Notes: generated from the letters alone by a model not told the origin. 64,000 nt of DNA from Bacillus benzoevorans (GCF_014207535.1 NZ_JACHGK010000002.1:1-64000), one strand, 5' to 3'; positions 44,218 through 53,094 are shown, numbered from the stretch's first letter. Translations and numbers: made by a program.

Positions 44218-44890
44218 TCAGCCTCGTTTATTGCTTTCTTTTTTCTTTACTGACAGCCAGACTTCACTGTATACATTTTCCGATGTACCGTTGTATTTTG
44301 TAAAAGAAATGCCAGGCAGATCGATTGCTTCATATTCTGAAGAAGGCAGCCATTCCGCATATATATTGGCAGTGGTTTCTTGCAGTGTTTCAGGGAATGG
44401 ACCTTGATTAGGAAAAATCGCCCATAAGCTTTCTTCAATCGAGATTTGCTCTAAATCAGCGAATGCATTTTCTTGTGTCGTGGCAAAACCGATCATATGG
44501 GTTAAGGAACCTTTCTCTTCTAAGTAGCCTTCATCAAAATCATAGGACACGTTCAAGACTTGATGTGGATATAAATCAGCTAATTGATGCATTTTCGTTC
44601 TTTGTTGTTCGGAAATAGACTGTGCTAGTTCGATGATCGCATTATTTTCACCTTTGAATTGAATCGGTACCCTTTTCGATACACCTACTATATAAAACTT
44701 TTCCTTTTTCTCAATTTTGAACTCCATTGATTTTCCTCCCCGTATATCGATGTAAAATGCAAATTTGGGAAATGATTTTTGAAATTTGTTTTTCGCTACT
44801 TCTGAAGGTAAAAAACCGCTCCATTCACGAAAAGCTCTTGAAAATCCTTCAATCGATTGATAGCCATATTTATAGGCAACATCTGGTCGG
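44218..44890 (-). pseudogene. AraC-family regulator, 5' end replaced by an Rpn fragment
   Basis: The frame keeps the second half of the AraC helix-turn-helix (YKYGYQSIEGFSRAFREWSG, then FLPSEVAKNKF) and a full GyrI-like effector-binding domain (about 60-225, ending WLSVKKKE). The first recognition helix is missing. Exactly where it should be, the DNA is the end of an Rpn nuclease fragment (ELPWLMMLSAADQ in another frame). The junction is near 44885-44895. Normal members of this group are about 290 aa. Not expected to bind DNA. Confidence 0.75.
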
Positions 44891-44977
44891 CAGCTGATAA
44901 CATCATTAGCCATGGTAGTTCTGGAGACGGATTATTCTTCATTTCCCTACGATACTTCTTCCATTTTACTATGCATT

Positions 44978-45128
44978 GGGATAAGGTGAACCTTCCGTCA
45001 GCGGGGGGTTCCTTCATCCCCCACTGATGGTTAGTTGAACCAATCGGACCTTTACGGGCAGTTGATCTCCCACCTATCTTCCTTGTTTGCTCGAAATCTC
45101 AAGATGGGAGTCTTAATGCCCGTTCAGG
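44978..45128 (-). mobile_element. IS200/IS605-like end or orphan omega-RNA-like element
   Basis: Inserted in the Rpn remnant; the same site is empty in the copy at 36205. Minus strand: ACGGGC...GCCCGT closing stem, ACTCCCATCTT...AAGATAGGTGGGAG stem, GGTTCAACTAACC hairpin, and a terminal TCAGTGGGGGATG...AACCCCCCGCTGA hairpin. This nested fold is typical of the right end and guide RNA of IS200/IS605 elements. No tnpA or tnpB is present. TTATCCC occurs at both edges. Confidence 0.55.
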
Positions 45129-45266
45129 CGGGATAAATCAAAGGCGTGGATTTCTAGATGAGGACTCCAGATGAAATGTTCTTTGTCTTCTGTTAGATGA
45201 AAAACATTGTGTAAGCTGTCGCTTTCATGTGGGAATAGCGGGTAATTCATAATAGGAATCATAATG

Positions 45267-45286
45267 AGGGACAGGTCCCTTGTCCC
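45267..45286. repeat. REP-like palindrome, GGGACAGG family
   Basis: GAGGGACAGGTCCCTTGTCCC. It cuts into the 5' end of the Rpn remnant. Nothing gene-like is seen between it and 45508. Confidence 0.6.
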
Positions 45287-45507
45287 AAGCAACCTTTTAG
45301 CTCTTAAATGGGTCAAGGGACTGATGTGACCCCCTGGACAACTAACCGTCAATTTCTGGACGAAATACTTTGTCAGTACAATACGTTTCTAAAATGGAGA
45401 AAAAGCAAAAGAAACCCCATTAACTGGAGTCCCTCGAAAAAAATCTAAAATATAAGTTCTATTGATGGCGAACCTAATATAGCGGACCTGGCGTCATGCC
45501 TCTCCCA

Positions 45508-45804
45508 CTATAAATCTAGCTGTTGTCCCTCGTAAGCTTTAATATCTAACGGTTCAGTCAATAAGTCATTTACTTTGCCTACAAACTGGTTAAAATGCTC
45601 GGTTGAATTATGATAGGTTACTGCTTGCATATCCTGCCAAATCTCCACCATTGTATAAACATTTTCATTTTCTAAATCTTTTTGCAGACAGTAAGAAATA
45701 TTACCATCTTCTTCCCTTGAAGCAGCAATTAACGGCTGAATTTCTTGCAAAAACACGTCCTGCTTTGCAGGGTTTACATGAAATGTGGCATGGATAATAA
45801 TCAT
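45508..45804 (-). CDS. Putative quinol monooxygenase (ABM domain)
   Basis: 98 aa, antibiotic biosynthesis monooxygenase fold (YgiN-like): MIIIHATFHVNPAKQDVFLQ, VYTMVEIWQDMQAVTYHNST. Small dimeric proteins of this kind oxidise quinols or other aromatics, or degrade haem, without a bound cofactor. His and Trp residues of the pocket (EIW, HNSTEHF) are conserved. RBS AAAGGATGTAGGAACG before the ATG. No operon partner; nothing in the sequence fixes the substrate. Confidence 0.8.
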   Translation of the reverse strand: MIIIHATFHVNPAKQDVFLQEIQPLIAASREEDGNISYCLQKDLENENVYTMVEIWQDMQAVTYHNSTEHFNQFVGKVNDLLTEPLDIKAYEGQQLDL

Positions 45805-45951
45805 CGTTCCTACATCCTTTCAAATCTATCCCATTTATTCCCATTATATCATGTAATCATAAAAAATTAGATGAAATCTTAGACTCCATATCTGTAACAT
45901 GTCAAAATATTTTCCTTTGGCAAGACAATGGACTGTCCCTCCATCCATTAA

Positions 45952-46659
45952 TTAACAAATACAAGTCTTTCGTTTCACACCAATTTTATTCCGCTCTTCT
46001 ACTTTTTTTATATAAGAAACAGCATGGGGAACTTTACATGCGGTATTGCCCATATTGACCTGAACCTTACCGATTGTCCCGGCAACTATAATCGCTTCAT
46101 CGTGTAAGGCCTTTACATAGGCTCCAACACTGATCACGAAGCCGTTCATCGAGTAACGAACGCGGTTTTTTTCTTGATGAATTGTTTTTTCAGCCCTATG
46201 CAGCAGGTCCCTAATTTCCTCTAAGTCCAACTTTTCATCAGGAGTAATAGATAGATAATTGGCATAGGTGCTCCAGCCAGCAACTGCTGTCATTTCTTCA
46301 TCTGACTCCATCCATTCACATGCAAGTTCCAACGCATATGGACTTTCTGCCGCCACACCTGCAACCGTATATTCTGCAAGTATATACCAATTTGCCTTTT
46401 TTACCCATTTCTGAAGGGTTTCCTTTTCCATCAATTTCGGATTAACAGACAAACCTGCTAAATACATCGCATCAGAATTTCCAGTATCATATAATGCCAA
46501 GGCCAACTCCTGGTCCTTTTTAACATATTTAACGAGCTTTTTTAAATCCCCAACTTTAACACCAAAAAGATTCCCACTCGCCCCATGATTCATAAATATT
46601 CTCTTCGTTTGCGCTGACCCAAGCTCTGAAAGTCTCTCCAAAATCTCCTCAACGTTCAT
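45952..46659 (-). CDS. DNA alkylation repair protein (AlkD-like)
   Basis: 235 aa, AlkD/ALK family made of HEAT-like helical repeats. AlkD removes positively charged alkylated bases without flipping them. Present: GVKVGDLKKLVKYVKKDQEL, ANWYILAEYTVAGVAAES and the family C-terminus VQVNMGNTACKVPHAVSYIK. Catalytic Trp and Asp cannot be assigned by eye, so activity could differ from AlkD. RBS GGAGGTAATAT precedes the ATG. Alone in its transcription unit. Confidence 0.82.
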   Translation of the reverse strand: MNVEEILERLSELGSAQTKRIFMNHGASGNLFGVKVGDLKKLVKYVKKDQELALALYDTGNSDAMYLAGLSVNPKLMEKETLQKWVKKANWYILAEYTVAGVAAESPYALELACEWMESDEEMTAVAGWSTYANYLSITPDEKLDLEEIRDLLHRAEKTIHQEKNRVRYSMNGFVISVGAYVKALHDEAIIVAGTIGKVQVNMGNTACKVPHAVSYIKKVEERNKIGVKRKTCIC

Positions 46660-46992
46660 ATATTACCTCCATAAAAAGGATATTTCCGATATATTACCAT
46701 ATGGAGAACTAAATGAACATTTAAAGATTCCATAGCAGATTGAAGTTAATCTTTCTCATACCTTTTCTTTTCAAGTATTTTGCAAAGGCTTCCTATTAAC
46801 GCACCCGAATAATTAGGTGTTAGCAAAAGAAATTCTTGGTAAATAAAAAAGAACGATCTAGTAACGATTGAATTTTGACAGCCGTAAACTGTCATTGTGG
46901 CAGTCATTTGAAAAAGTAAAAAGTACCAGGCACCATCCACTTATGCGAAGACACGTTCAGCTAAATTGTTCATATGAACAAAACGCCTGGAG
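46660..46992. other. Gap without a clear gene
   Basis: A 64-codon minus-strand frame (46746-46940) has no ribosome binding site or family. A short GTACCAGGCACCATCC repeat lies at 46922. Nothing else seen. Confidence 0.4.
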
Positions 46993-48057
46993 TTAAACTT
47001 CAGATTTTTTCATTTGTTTACTTCTTAATTGTCCACAAGCCGCATCAATATCTGTCCCATGCTCTTGGCGAATTTTACAGTTTACGCCTTTCTTTTTTAA
47101 CGTATCATAAAATGATAGAACTGATTCCATCTCACTTCTTTGATATTGACTATGTTCATCAACAGGATTATACGGAATTACATTGACGTATAATCGATCT
47201 TTTATATCATTTAACAGCTCCGCAAGTTGTTCTGCGTGTTCCTTATGATCATTTACATCTTTTAACAAAATATATTCGATCGTCAGCCTGCGGTTTGTTT
47301 TAGCTAGATAATACCTCAGCGACTCCATTAATTTTTCAATTGGAATGACTCTGTTTATTTTCATAATACGAGTTCGCAGCTCATCATTTGGTGCATGCAA
47401 AGAAATAGCAAGGTTAACAGGGATTTGAGTATCAGTAAACTCATAAATCTTATGAGCAAGCCCGCTGGTCGATACTGTGATTCGTCTGCCTGCTATGGCA
47501 AGACCTTTATGCTCCATAATTACTGTTAAGAAGTCTAGCAGATTATCAAAATTATCGAATGGCTCGCCAATCCCCATCACAACCACATGGCTCACCATAT
47601 CTCCCTGCCCCATTTTATCCAGGTGCAGTTGCACATTCATGATCTGTTCTACAATTTCCCCACTAGATAAATCCCGGGTTTTTGCTAATAATCCACTCGC
47701 ACAAAAACTGCAGCCGATGTTACAGCCGACTTGTGTTGTGACACAAACTGATATGCCATATTTATGCCGCATCATAACCGTTTCAATCAAATTTCCATCC
47801 TGTAATTTGAACAAGAACTTAATCGTTCCATCTTCGGATTCCTGCTTAACATGCTGGTTTAAGGTTTGAATGACAAAATTGTCTGCAAGTAATTTCAAAC
47901 ATTCTTGATTCACATCTATCATGGAAGAGAAATCTGTTACACGCTTCCTGTAAAGCCACTCCCAGACCCGTGATGCCCTAGACTTCTTTTGACCATGTTC
48001 TATAAGCCACTCCATTAATTGATTAAATGTCAAACCATAAATGGATTTTTTATTCAT
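46993..48057 (-). CDS. RlmN-like radical SAM 23S rRNA methyltransferase
   Basis: 354 aa. RlmN methylates C2 of A2503 in 23S rRNA (and A37 of some tRNAs). Radical SAM motif CNIGCSFCAS (CxxxCxxC), the second conserved Cys in DIDAACGQLRSK, and GIGEPFDNFDNLL, ISLHAPNDELRTRIM. It is closer in these motifs to RlmN than to the resistance enzyme Cfr, which has FMGMGEALAN and CATG instead. Bacilli usually have one RlmN elsewhere, with a longer N-terminus, so this may be a second paralogue. RBS AAAGAGGGAACGT before the ATG. C8 versus C2 methylation cannot be told from sequence alone. Confidence 0.83.
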   Translation of the reverse strand: MNKKSIYGLTFNQLMEWLIEHGQKKSRASRVWEWLYRKRVTDFSSMIDVNQECLKLLADNFVIQTLNQHVKQESEDGTIKFLFKLQDGNLIETVMMRHKYGISVCVTTQVGCNIGCSFCASGLLAKTRDLSSGEIVEQIMNVQLHLDKMGQGDMVSHVVVMGIGEPFDNFDNLLDFLTVIMEHKGLAIAGRRITVSTSGLAHKIYEFTDTQIPVNLAISLHAPNDELRTRIMKINRVIPIEKLMESLRYYLAKTNRRLTIEYILLKDVNDHKEHAEQLAELLNDIKDRLYVNVIPYNPVDEHSQYQRSEMESVLSFYDTLKKKGVNCKIRQEHGTDIDAACGQLRSKQMKKSEV

Positions 48058-48297
48058 ACGTTCCCTCTTTTCTTTTAAAAAAATATTCTACTACAAAAGT
48101 AGATCAACTAGCAATTCTTATGAAAGACCTCATTTGCTGTGATCCGGTTCACCATCATTCATCTTAAACTATTTTACCTTTAAATATAATGGTTATCGGT
48201 ATCCATTCTTCAATTATTTTTCCATTTTTTGTTCAAAATAATGGGTTTACCCATTATTATCATTCTTTAAATTTCCAAATAGATTGTAATTTATTGT

Positions 48298-48420
48298 TCA
48301 GAATAATCCTGTCCGCTCCTCACGAAACGGAAAACCATTTCGACCAATAATAAAGCGTCCATTCCAGCATGTCCCGTTGATCAATCAATTGAATTTCTAT
48401 GTTAATTTTATCGTATATTT
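48298..48420 (-). pseudogene. Rpn-family nuclease fragment
   Basis: Minus-strand reading KINIEIQLIDQRDMLEWTLY then YWSKWFSVS and a stop. It aligns with 31124-31426 (KVEIQLINQYDML...TLYYWSKLFSAS). Around 40 codons. The rest of 48058-48489 has no gene. Confidence 0.6.
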
Positions 48421-48489
48421 GTGACATTACAAATAAGTTGAAATATGGGCTGCTAGAATTTGATAAATCTGTTCTAACAAGCCAAAACA

Positions 48490-48516
48490 AAAAGCCGGGG
48501 AAAGTTCCCTGGCTTT
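48490..48516 (-). terminator. Terminator of the CBS gene
   Basis: AAAAGCCGGGGAA / TTCCCTGGCTTTT with a short AG loop. A diverged copy of this terminator is at 61216-61247. Confidence 0.85.
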
Positions 48517-48553
48517 TTATGAATCATTTTAATCGAATGACCAAATCAGATCA

Positions 48554-48985
48554 TTAATGCTGTAAATGAGTAGGTTCGGAAATTTGACTTAAAGCGTCAC
48601 CTGCTTCATTGATAAAAATATTCACCTTTGCAAGATCCCCTATCGCACAAATCCCCACTATTTCTCCATTTTCCACAACAGGAATGCGTCGGATTTGGTG
48701 ATCAGACATCATCCTGGAACACTCATGTATATCTGTATTTGGAGAACAGGTGATTACATCCTTCGTCATACAATCATGACAATGGACACTATTGCTATCC
48801 TTGCCATCTGCAACAACATTTAATACGATATCACGATCGGTAATCATACCAACGACTTTCTTTCCCTCACAAACGGGAACGGTACCGCAATTAATGTCAC
48901 GCATAATTTTTGCCGCTGCAGCGACTGAATCATGGGGTGCGCACACTTTTACATTTTTGGTCATAATGTCTTGAACTGTTTTCAT
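48554..48985 (-). CDS. CBS-domain protein
   Basis: 143 aa with two CBS motifs (about 8-62 and 73-128): VQDIMTKNVKVCAPHDSVAA, MITDRDIVLNVV, MTKDVITCSPNTDIHECSRM and IGDLAKVNIF. Paired CBS domains bind adenine nucleotides and act as energy or stress sensors. Like YhcV/YkuL-type stand-alone proteins. ATG at 48985 follows AAGGATGG at 8 bases; an earlier ATG (48997) is too close. It is downstream of rph on the same strand. A remnant with the same gene order lies at 61210-61425. Confidence 0.88.
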   Translation of the reverse strand: MKTVQDIMTKNVKVCAPHDSVAAAAKIMRDINCGTVPVCEGKKVVGMITDRDIVLNVVADGKDSNSVHCHDCMTKDVITCSPNTDIHECSRMMSDHQIRRIPVVENGEIVGICAIGDLAKVNIFINEAGDALSQISEPTHLQH

Positions 48986-49037
48986 TTTATCAACCATCCT
49001 TATTAAATAATGTTTAACCCCTCTTCTTCTTCTAGGC

Positions 49038-49064
49038 CAGCTTCTTCCATTTTTAAGATGAAGA
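49038..49064. terminator. Hairpin between rph and the CBS gene
   Basis: CTTCTTC / GAAGAAG arms around CATTTTTAAGAT. Weak T-run; it may separate rph and the CBS gene. Nothing else in 48986-49278. Confidence 0.35.
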
Positions 49065-49278
49065 AGACGAAACTACAAGGTTGAAGAATTATTGTTTAGC
49101 GTGCTATAAGTCGTTAGGAAAAATGCAAGTTACTTGATGATTTATAGAATTAGGTCTTAAGGCTTATGTGTATTTAGGTACCTTCCCCATTCCTGATCCG
49201 GCAAAATCTTAATTTTTCACATGCTGATAATGCCCTATTAACATAATAAAGTTTAAATCCATCTGACTTATCGAGTGA

Positions 49279-51873
49279 TTACAATATTTCAATACATCCT
49301 TGCGTCCCATTCACCCGAATTCGCTGCCCATCTTTTATCAATTTCGTTGCATTTTCTACTCCGACCACTGCAGGTAAGCCATATTCACGCGCAATGACGG
49401 AACCGTGGGTCATGAGTCCGCCAACTTCGGTGACGAGGCCTTTTATTGATACAAATAATGGAGTCCAGCTAGGATCGGTAAAGGCGGTAACTAATATATC
49501 TCCATCTTCTAAGTTAGCCTCTTCCATATTTAAGATGACACGTGCTCTTCCCTCTATCGTTCCAGAAGAAACAGGCAGCCCTACAATCGCTTCAGCTGGG
49601 AGATTTTCTCGATTGTACTGACCTGAAATGATTTCACCATCCGATGTGATGACACGCGGCGGAGTTAGTTTTTCATAGAATTTGTACTCGTCTTTACGTT
49701 TGTTGATCATCTTATTATCCAGTTTCTTTGTGATTTCAACTTCATGGAGTTCTTCAAAGGAGAGATAATAGATATCTACCTTTTCGTGGATGACGCCTTC
49801 TTGCACTAGTTGGTCTGCTTCTCTCAGTAAGGCTTGCTTATAAATGAAGTAGCGATTTATCATGCCGTATTTTGGATACTCACGGTAACCGCTGAAATTC
49901 CGGATGAGGTCGATCATTCGTTTTGTTTCCTTTGCTTTTTGTTCCCCACCTGGAAATTTCTCCAATCGTTCTAATAATTCCTGTTCTTTTTTCAAAGCAG
50001 CTTTCTTCCCTTGTTCAAATATCCGTTCACTTTCATTCGGCTCGAAGTGATGGATATTACTAAGAATCATTGGAACAAGTGTGAGTGGATTTTCACTCCA
50101 ACGCGTTCTAGTCAGATCGATTTCTCCGCTGCACCGCATTCCGTATTTGGTAAGAAAATCAGTAATCGCTTCTCTAGTTTCCCGCCCGCCTGCAAACTGA
50201 ATCATTTTCTCCATAAAGTGATTATCCTTTGCGCGCTCTAAGCAGGCAATGACTTCCGGGTAATGGCGAATCACATCGGCGACATCCAACAGGGCGAGGC
50301 CCATTTCTGAAGTAATATTGTTTGGTACAGATTGAGAAAGCGTATCCGCTGCGTTTTTTTCACCTAACCACTCAAACATTTTTTCATTGATCCATTTAGG
50401 AGCATTCAAGGCGGCCATAATCACCTTCGAACTTTGCGGATCAAATAATATTTTCTTTAATTGCTGCAGATCCTCAAGAATAAAATCAAATAGCTCAGGA
50501 CCTGATTTCGTTTTGATATTTTGTTTTAACTCTTCTATTGAGGTTTGAGTGCGCTTCATCAAATCAGAAACAATTGTTGGGTCATTTTCGATTTCCGGCA
50601 CATCCAAATAGTTTCTTCTGTGACTTTGTGCATTTTGATCCATTGGTATTGTTTTTATAAAATCCTCTCTCTCCATGATGGTCGTCAATGCGTCTTTTAT
50701 GAGCGGATCCGATTCTCCTAATTTTAATAAAACTTCTCTTCCAACAGGCGAAGCTAGATGATGGGTAACATCAACAAACAGCCTTCCACCAGCTGTGCGC
50801 ATCGGTGCTGGAGTTGTTAAGAGGTAAAAAGACAATCCAAGTGGTTTCATGACATCGGTCATCATTTGTTGATGACCGACAGATAGATAGACGTGATTTT
50901 CTTGATCATTTTCTTTAGGAATAGGATATAAAGTGGTGATGGGGCGGCTTTGGACGATATCAAAAGTATTAGCAGCAAAACACCATTCGATATCTTGCGG
51001 GCAGCCAAAATAAGCTTCGATTTGTCTACCGATGCTTGCTAACTGTATGATCTGTTCATCCGTTAGAGTTTGTGTCTTTTGCCGCTTTGAATCAATCGGT
51101 TGTGTCTCTGTCCCGCCTTCTTTTCGTCCATAAATAGCCAATTTCTTTGCCGCTATCTCCTTCTCAACGATTTGCTCTTCCCGAACTTTATAGCAATCAG
51201 CCGAGACCAAACCGGAGACGAGCGCTTCCCCAAGTCCAAAACTGGCATCGATGGATAGGAGCTTTCGATTAGAAGTAATCGGATCAGCGGTAAATAAAAT
51301 GCCTGAAGCTTGTGGGAAAACCATTCTTTGAACGATAACGGCTAAGTAGACTTGACTGTGGTCAAATCCGTTTTGCATTCTATAAGTAACCGCACGTTCG
51401 GTATAGAGGGATGCCCAGCATTTACGGATATGCTGCTGGATGGCTTCTATTCCAATGATATTTAGATAGGTATCATGCTGCCCGGCAAAAGAGGCATGTG
51501 GTAAATCTTCAGCTGTCGCACTTGAACGTACGGCATACGCATGTTCATCGCCGAGCTGAGAGAGATGATGAGCTACTGCTTTCACAACTTCGGAAGGAAT
51601 TTCAGTTCCCATGATGGTTTGGCGAATCTTTCTGCTGATTTCTGCAACTTGCTCTCGATCCTTCGCTTGCAGCTTTGCTAGCTGCTCCAATAAAGCCTGA
51701 AATGTTTCGTTTTGAGGAATGGCTTTTTGATATCCCACTGTGGTCACACAAAATCCTTCGGGAACCTGTAGGCATTGAATTTTTGATAATTCGCCTAACT
51801 TCAAGCCTTTTCCGCCGACCTGCAATAACTGTATTTTTTCCATTTCCTTGAAACTCAGAACAAAAGAATTCAT
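49279..51873 (-). CDS. rph: Rifampin phosphotransferase (PEP synthase-like)
   Basis: 864 aa. Domains: ATP-grasp (about 1-315; VGGKGLKLGELS, AVRSSATAEDLPHASFAGQ, GILFTADPITSNRK, QDIEWCF), a helical substrate-binding domain (about 320-750) and a swivelling phospho-histidine domain (about 765-864; VGGLMTHGSVIAREYG, His823). It lacks the C-terminal PEP-binding barrel of true PEP synthase. That layout and length are those of Rph, which transfers the beta-phosphate of ATP to rifamycins. Bacillus homologues are still often labelled pps. ATG at 51873 after GGAGAGTTGTGG. Two broken pieces of a similar gene occur at 56878 and 61381. Resistance activity itself is inferred. Confidence 0.85.
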   Translation of the reverse strand: MNSFVLSFKEMEKIQLLQVGGKGLKLGELSKIQCLQVPEGFCVTTVGYQKAIPQNETFQALLEQLAKLQAKDREQVAEISRKIRQTIMGTEIPSEVVKAVAHHLSQLGDEHAYAVRSSATAEDLPHASFAGQHDTYLNIIGIEAIQQHIRKCWASLYTERAVTYRMQNGFDHSQVYLAVIVQRMVFPQASGILFTADPITSNRKLLSIDASFGLGEALVSGLVSADCYKVREEQIVEKEIAAKKLAIYGRKEGGTETQPIDSKRQKTQTLTDEQIIQLASIGRQIEAYFGCPQDIEWCFAANTFDIVQSRPITTLYPIPKENDQENHVYLSVGHQQMMTDVMKPLGLSFYLLTTPAPMRTAGGRLFVDVTHHLASPVGREVLLKLGESDPLIKDALTTIMEREDFIKTIPMDQNAQSHRRNYLDVPEIENDPTIVSDLMKRTQTSIEELKQNIKTKSGPELFDFILEDLQQLKKILFDPQSSKVIMAALNAPKWINEKMFEWLGEKNAADTLSQSVPNNITSEMGLALLDVADVIRHYPEVIACLERAKDNHFMEKMIQFAGGRETREAITDFLTKYGMRCSGEIDLTRTRWSENPLTLVPMILSNIHHFEPNESERIFEQGKKAALKKEQELLERLEKFPGGEQKAKETKRMIDLIRNFSGYREYPKYGMINRYFIYKQALLREADQLVQEGVIHEKVDIYYLSFEELHEVEITKKLDNKMINKRKDEYKFYEKLTPPRVITSDGEIISGQYNRENLPAEAIVGLPVSSGTIEGRARVILNMEEANLEDGDILVTAFTDPSWTPLFVSIKGLVTEVGGLMTHGSVIAREYGLPAVVGVENATKLIKDGQRIRVNGTQGCIEIL

Positions 51874-52120
51874 CCACAACTCTCCTAACCTGTAAGGTTA
51901 TTTGATTTTATCAGCATTAAATGACTATAAACAGTCTATTTTAACAATTTTTTAGATGATATAATGAAAGTAGGAAGAGATCAACAACCGGACTTTGACG
52001 GAAATCCATCTGATTATGAAAAGAGAAGCCTTATTTAATAATACGTTCCCTTTTGAATTACAAAAATTGTATAGGAACAAATTACTGAAATTAGTTTATG
52101 GAAGAGGATTGGGCGTACAA

Positions 52121-52549
52121 ATGAAATTTTCTTTTTCAGATTATATTAGCATTTTGATTCATCAAACGGACCTAACCCTTACAAATGGCATCAAGACTAA
52201 GTTATCACCTCTGAATTTGGCACCCGAACAAAATTTAATTTTGATGCTACTTTGGGAACAGGATGGGCTAAGTCAAAATGAAATTGCAAAAGGATTGAAT
52301 AAAGATAAGACAAATATTGCCCGTATGATAAATAGTCTTGAAAAAAAAGGATTTATCAGGAGACAATGCAGTAAAACTGATGCTCGATCTATTCATATAT
52401 TTCTTACGGAAAATGGAAAACAACTCAGTAAAATGGTATATCCCATTATCGAAGAGTTTAATCGGACTGTGCGTTCTGGAATTACGCAGGAAGAATTAGA
52501 AACAGCTGAAAAGGTTTTAATGAAAATCCGCCAAAATGTTGGGCAATAA
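52121..52549 (+). CDS. MarR-family transcriptional regulator
   Basis: 142 aa. Winged helix: LSQNEIAKGLNKDKTNIARM (helix-turn-helix, about 60-80), SLEKKGFIRRQCSKTDARSI (wing with the DxR motif). A typical MarR length results from the ATG at 52121; the frame opens at 51995. Two palindromes, TTAGTTGCATAGACAACTAA and TAGTTGCTATAGCAACTAA, lie between it and the DoxX gene and are probably its operators. In B. subtilis the analogous MhqR represses DoxX-type and dioxygenase genes in response to quinones. A similar quinone or aldehyde sensor is likely here. Confidence 0.85.
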   Translation: MKFSFSDYISILIHQTDLTLTNGIKTKLSPLNLAPEQNLILMLLWEQDGLSQNEIAKGLNKDKTNIARMINSLEKKGFIRRQCSKTDARSIHIFLTENGKQLSKMVYPIIEEFNRTVRSGITQEELETAEKVLMKIRQNVGQ

Positions 52550-52562
52550 TTGATCGAAAAAA

Positions 52563-52616
52563 TTAGTTGCATAGACAACTAATTTTCTTTAATATTATAG
52601 TTGCTATAGCAACTAA
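52563..52616. promoter_or_regulatory. Twin palindromic operators of the MarR regulator
   Basis: TTAGTTG-CATAGA-CAACTAA at about 52563-52583 and TAGTTGC-TATA-GCAACTAA at about 52598-52616. Both share TAGTTG/CAACTA arms. They fill the gap before the DoxX gene start (52644) and probably overlap its promoter. Confidence 0.7.
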
Positions 52617-52643
52617 GAGAAAACATTTTGGGGGTATTACTAA

Positions 52644-53054
52644 ATGGAAGCACTCGGCCTTTTAATTATTCGAATTATAGTCGGTTTTTATTATTCTGCA
52701 CACGGGGCACGTAAAGCATTTGGATGGTTTGGAGGAAATGGTCCTGAGAAAACAGGCGACTTTTTTGAAAAAATTGGCATCAAACCTGGTAAAACGATGG
52801 CACTATTTGCCGGGATAGGTGAATGTATTGGCGGCATTTTATTCGCTTTTGGATTACTAACTCCATTGGCTGCTTTATTAATCATTGTCCCAATGATTGT
52901 GGCCATTAAAACAGTAACACATAAAAATGGAATGTTTTCAGATACAGGTGGAATCGAGTATAATGTTATCCTAATTGTTATCGCATTGGGAATCGTACTA
53001 ACAGGTCCCGGTTCCCTATCACTAGATGCACTTTTTGGTTTCAAATTTTGGTAA
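52644..53054 (+). CDS. DoxX-family membrane protein
   Basis: 136 aa with four membrane spans: LLIIRIIVGFYYSAHGARKA, LFAGIGECIGGILFAFGLLT, LAALLIIVPMIVAIKTV and NVILIVIALGIVLTG. DoxX/CatD/MhqP-type proteins accompany quinone and thiol stress genes; the biochemical role is unsettled. GGGGGTATTACTAA precedes the ATG. Under the control of the MarR-type repressor immediately upstream, judged by the two operators. Confidence 0.87.
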   Translation: MEALGLLIIRIIVGFYYSAHGARKAFGWFGGNGPEKTGDFFEKIGIKPGKTMALFAGIGECIGGILFAFGLLTPLAALLIIVPMIVAIKTVTHKNGMFSDTGGIEYNVILIVIALGIVLTGPGSLSLDALFGFKFW

Positions 53055-53094
53055 ATCAAGGTCTTTTTAAGGCAATTCATATTTGATCAAATGC

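Larger units (their letters stand above)
44885..45290 (-). pseudogene. Rpn-family nuclease remnant, interrupted
   Basis: Reading on the minus strand from 45290: MIPIMNYPLFPHESDSLHNV, FHLTEDKEHFIWSPHLEIHAFDL (the Rpn core, with the F-H-L-x-E and LEIHAFDL motifs), then a break at about 45128. It resumes at about 44978 with LSQCIVKWKKYRREMKNNPS and PELPWLMMLSAADQ. The break holds a structured 150-base segment. The 5' part is joined to a GGGACAGG palindrome at 45267. This is the most complete of the five Rpn remnants here. Confidence 0.7.

Noticed and set aside
46746..46940. 64-aa minus-strand ORF
   Set aside because: No ribosome binding site, odd composition and no homologue known to me.
46993..48057. 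Cfr resistance methyltransferase
   Set aside because: Motifs GIGEPFDN and SFCAS match RlmN rather than Cfr. A paralogue of RlmN is the safer call.
49279..51873. PEP synthase (ppsA) call
   Set aside because: Lacks the C-terminal PEP-binding domain and has the Rph layout and length.
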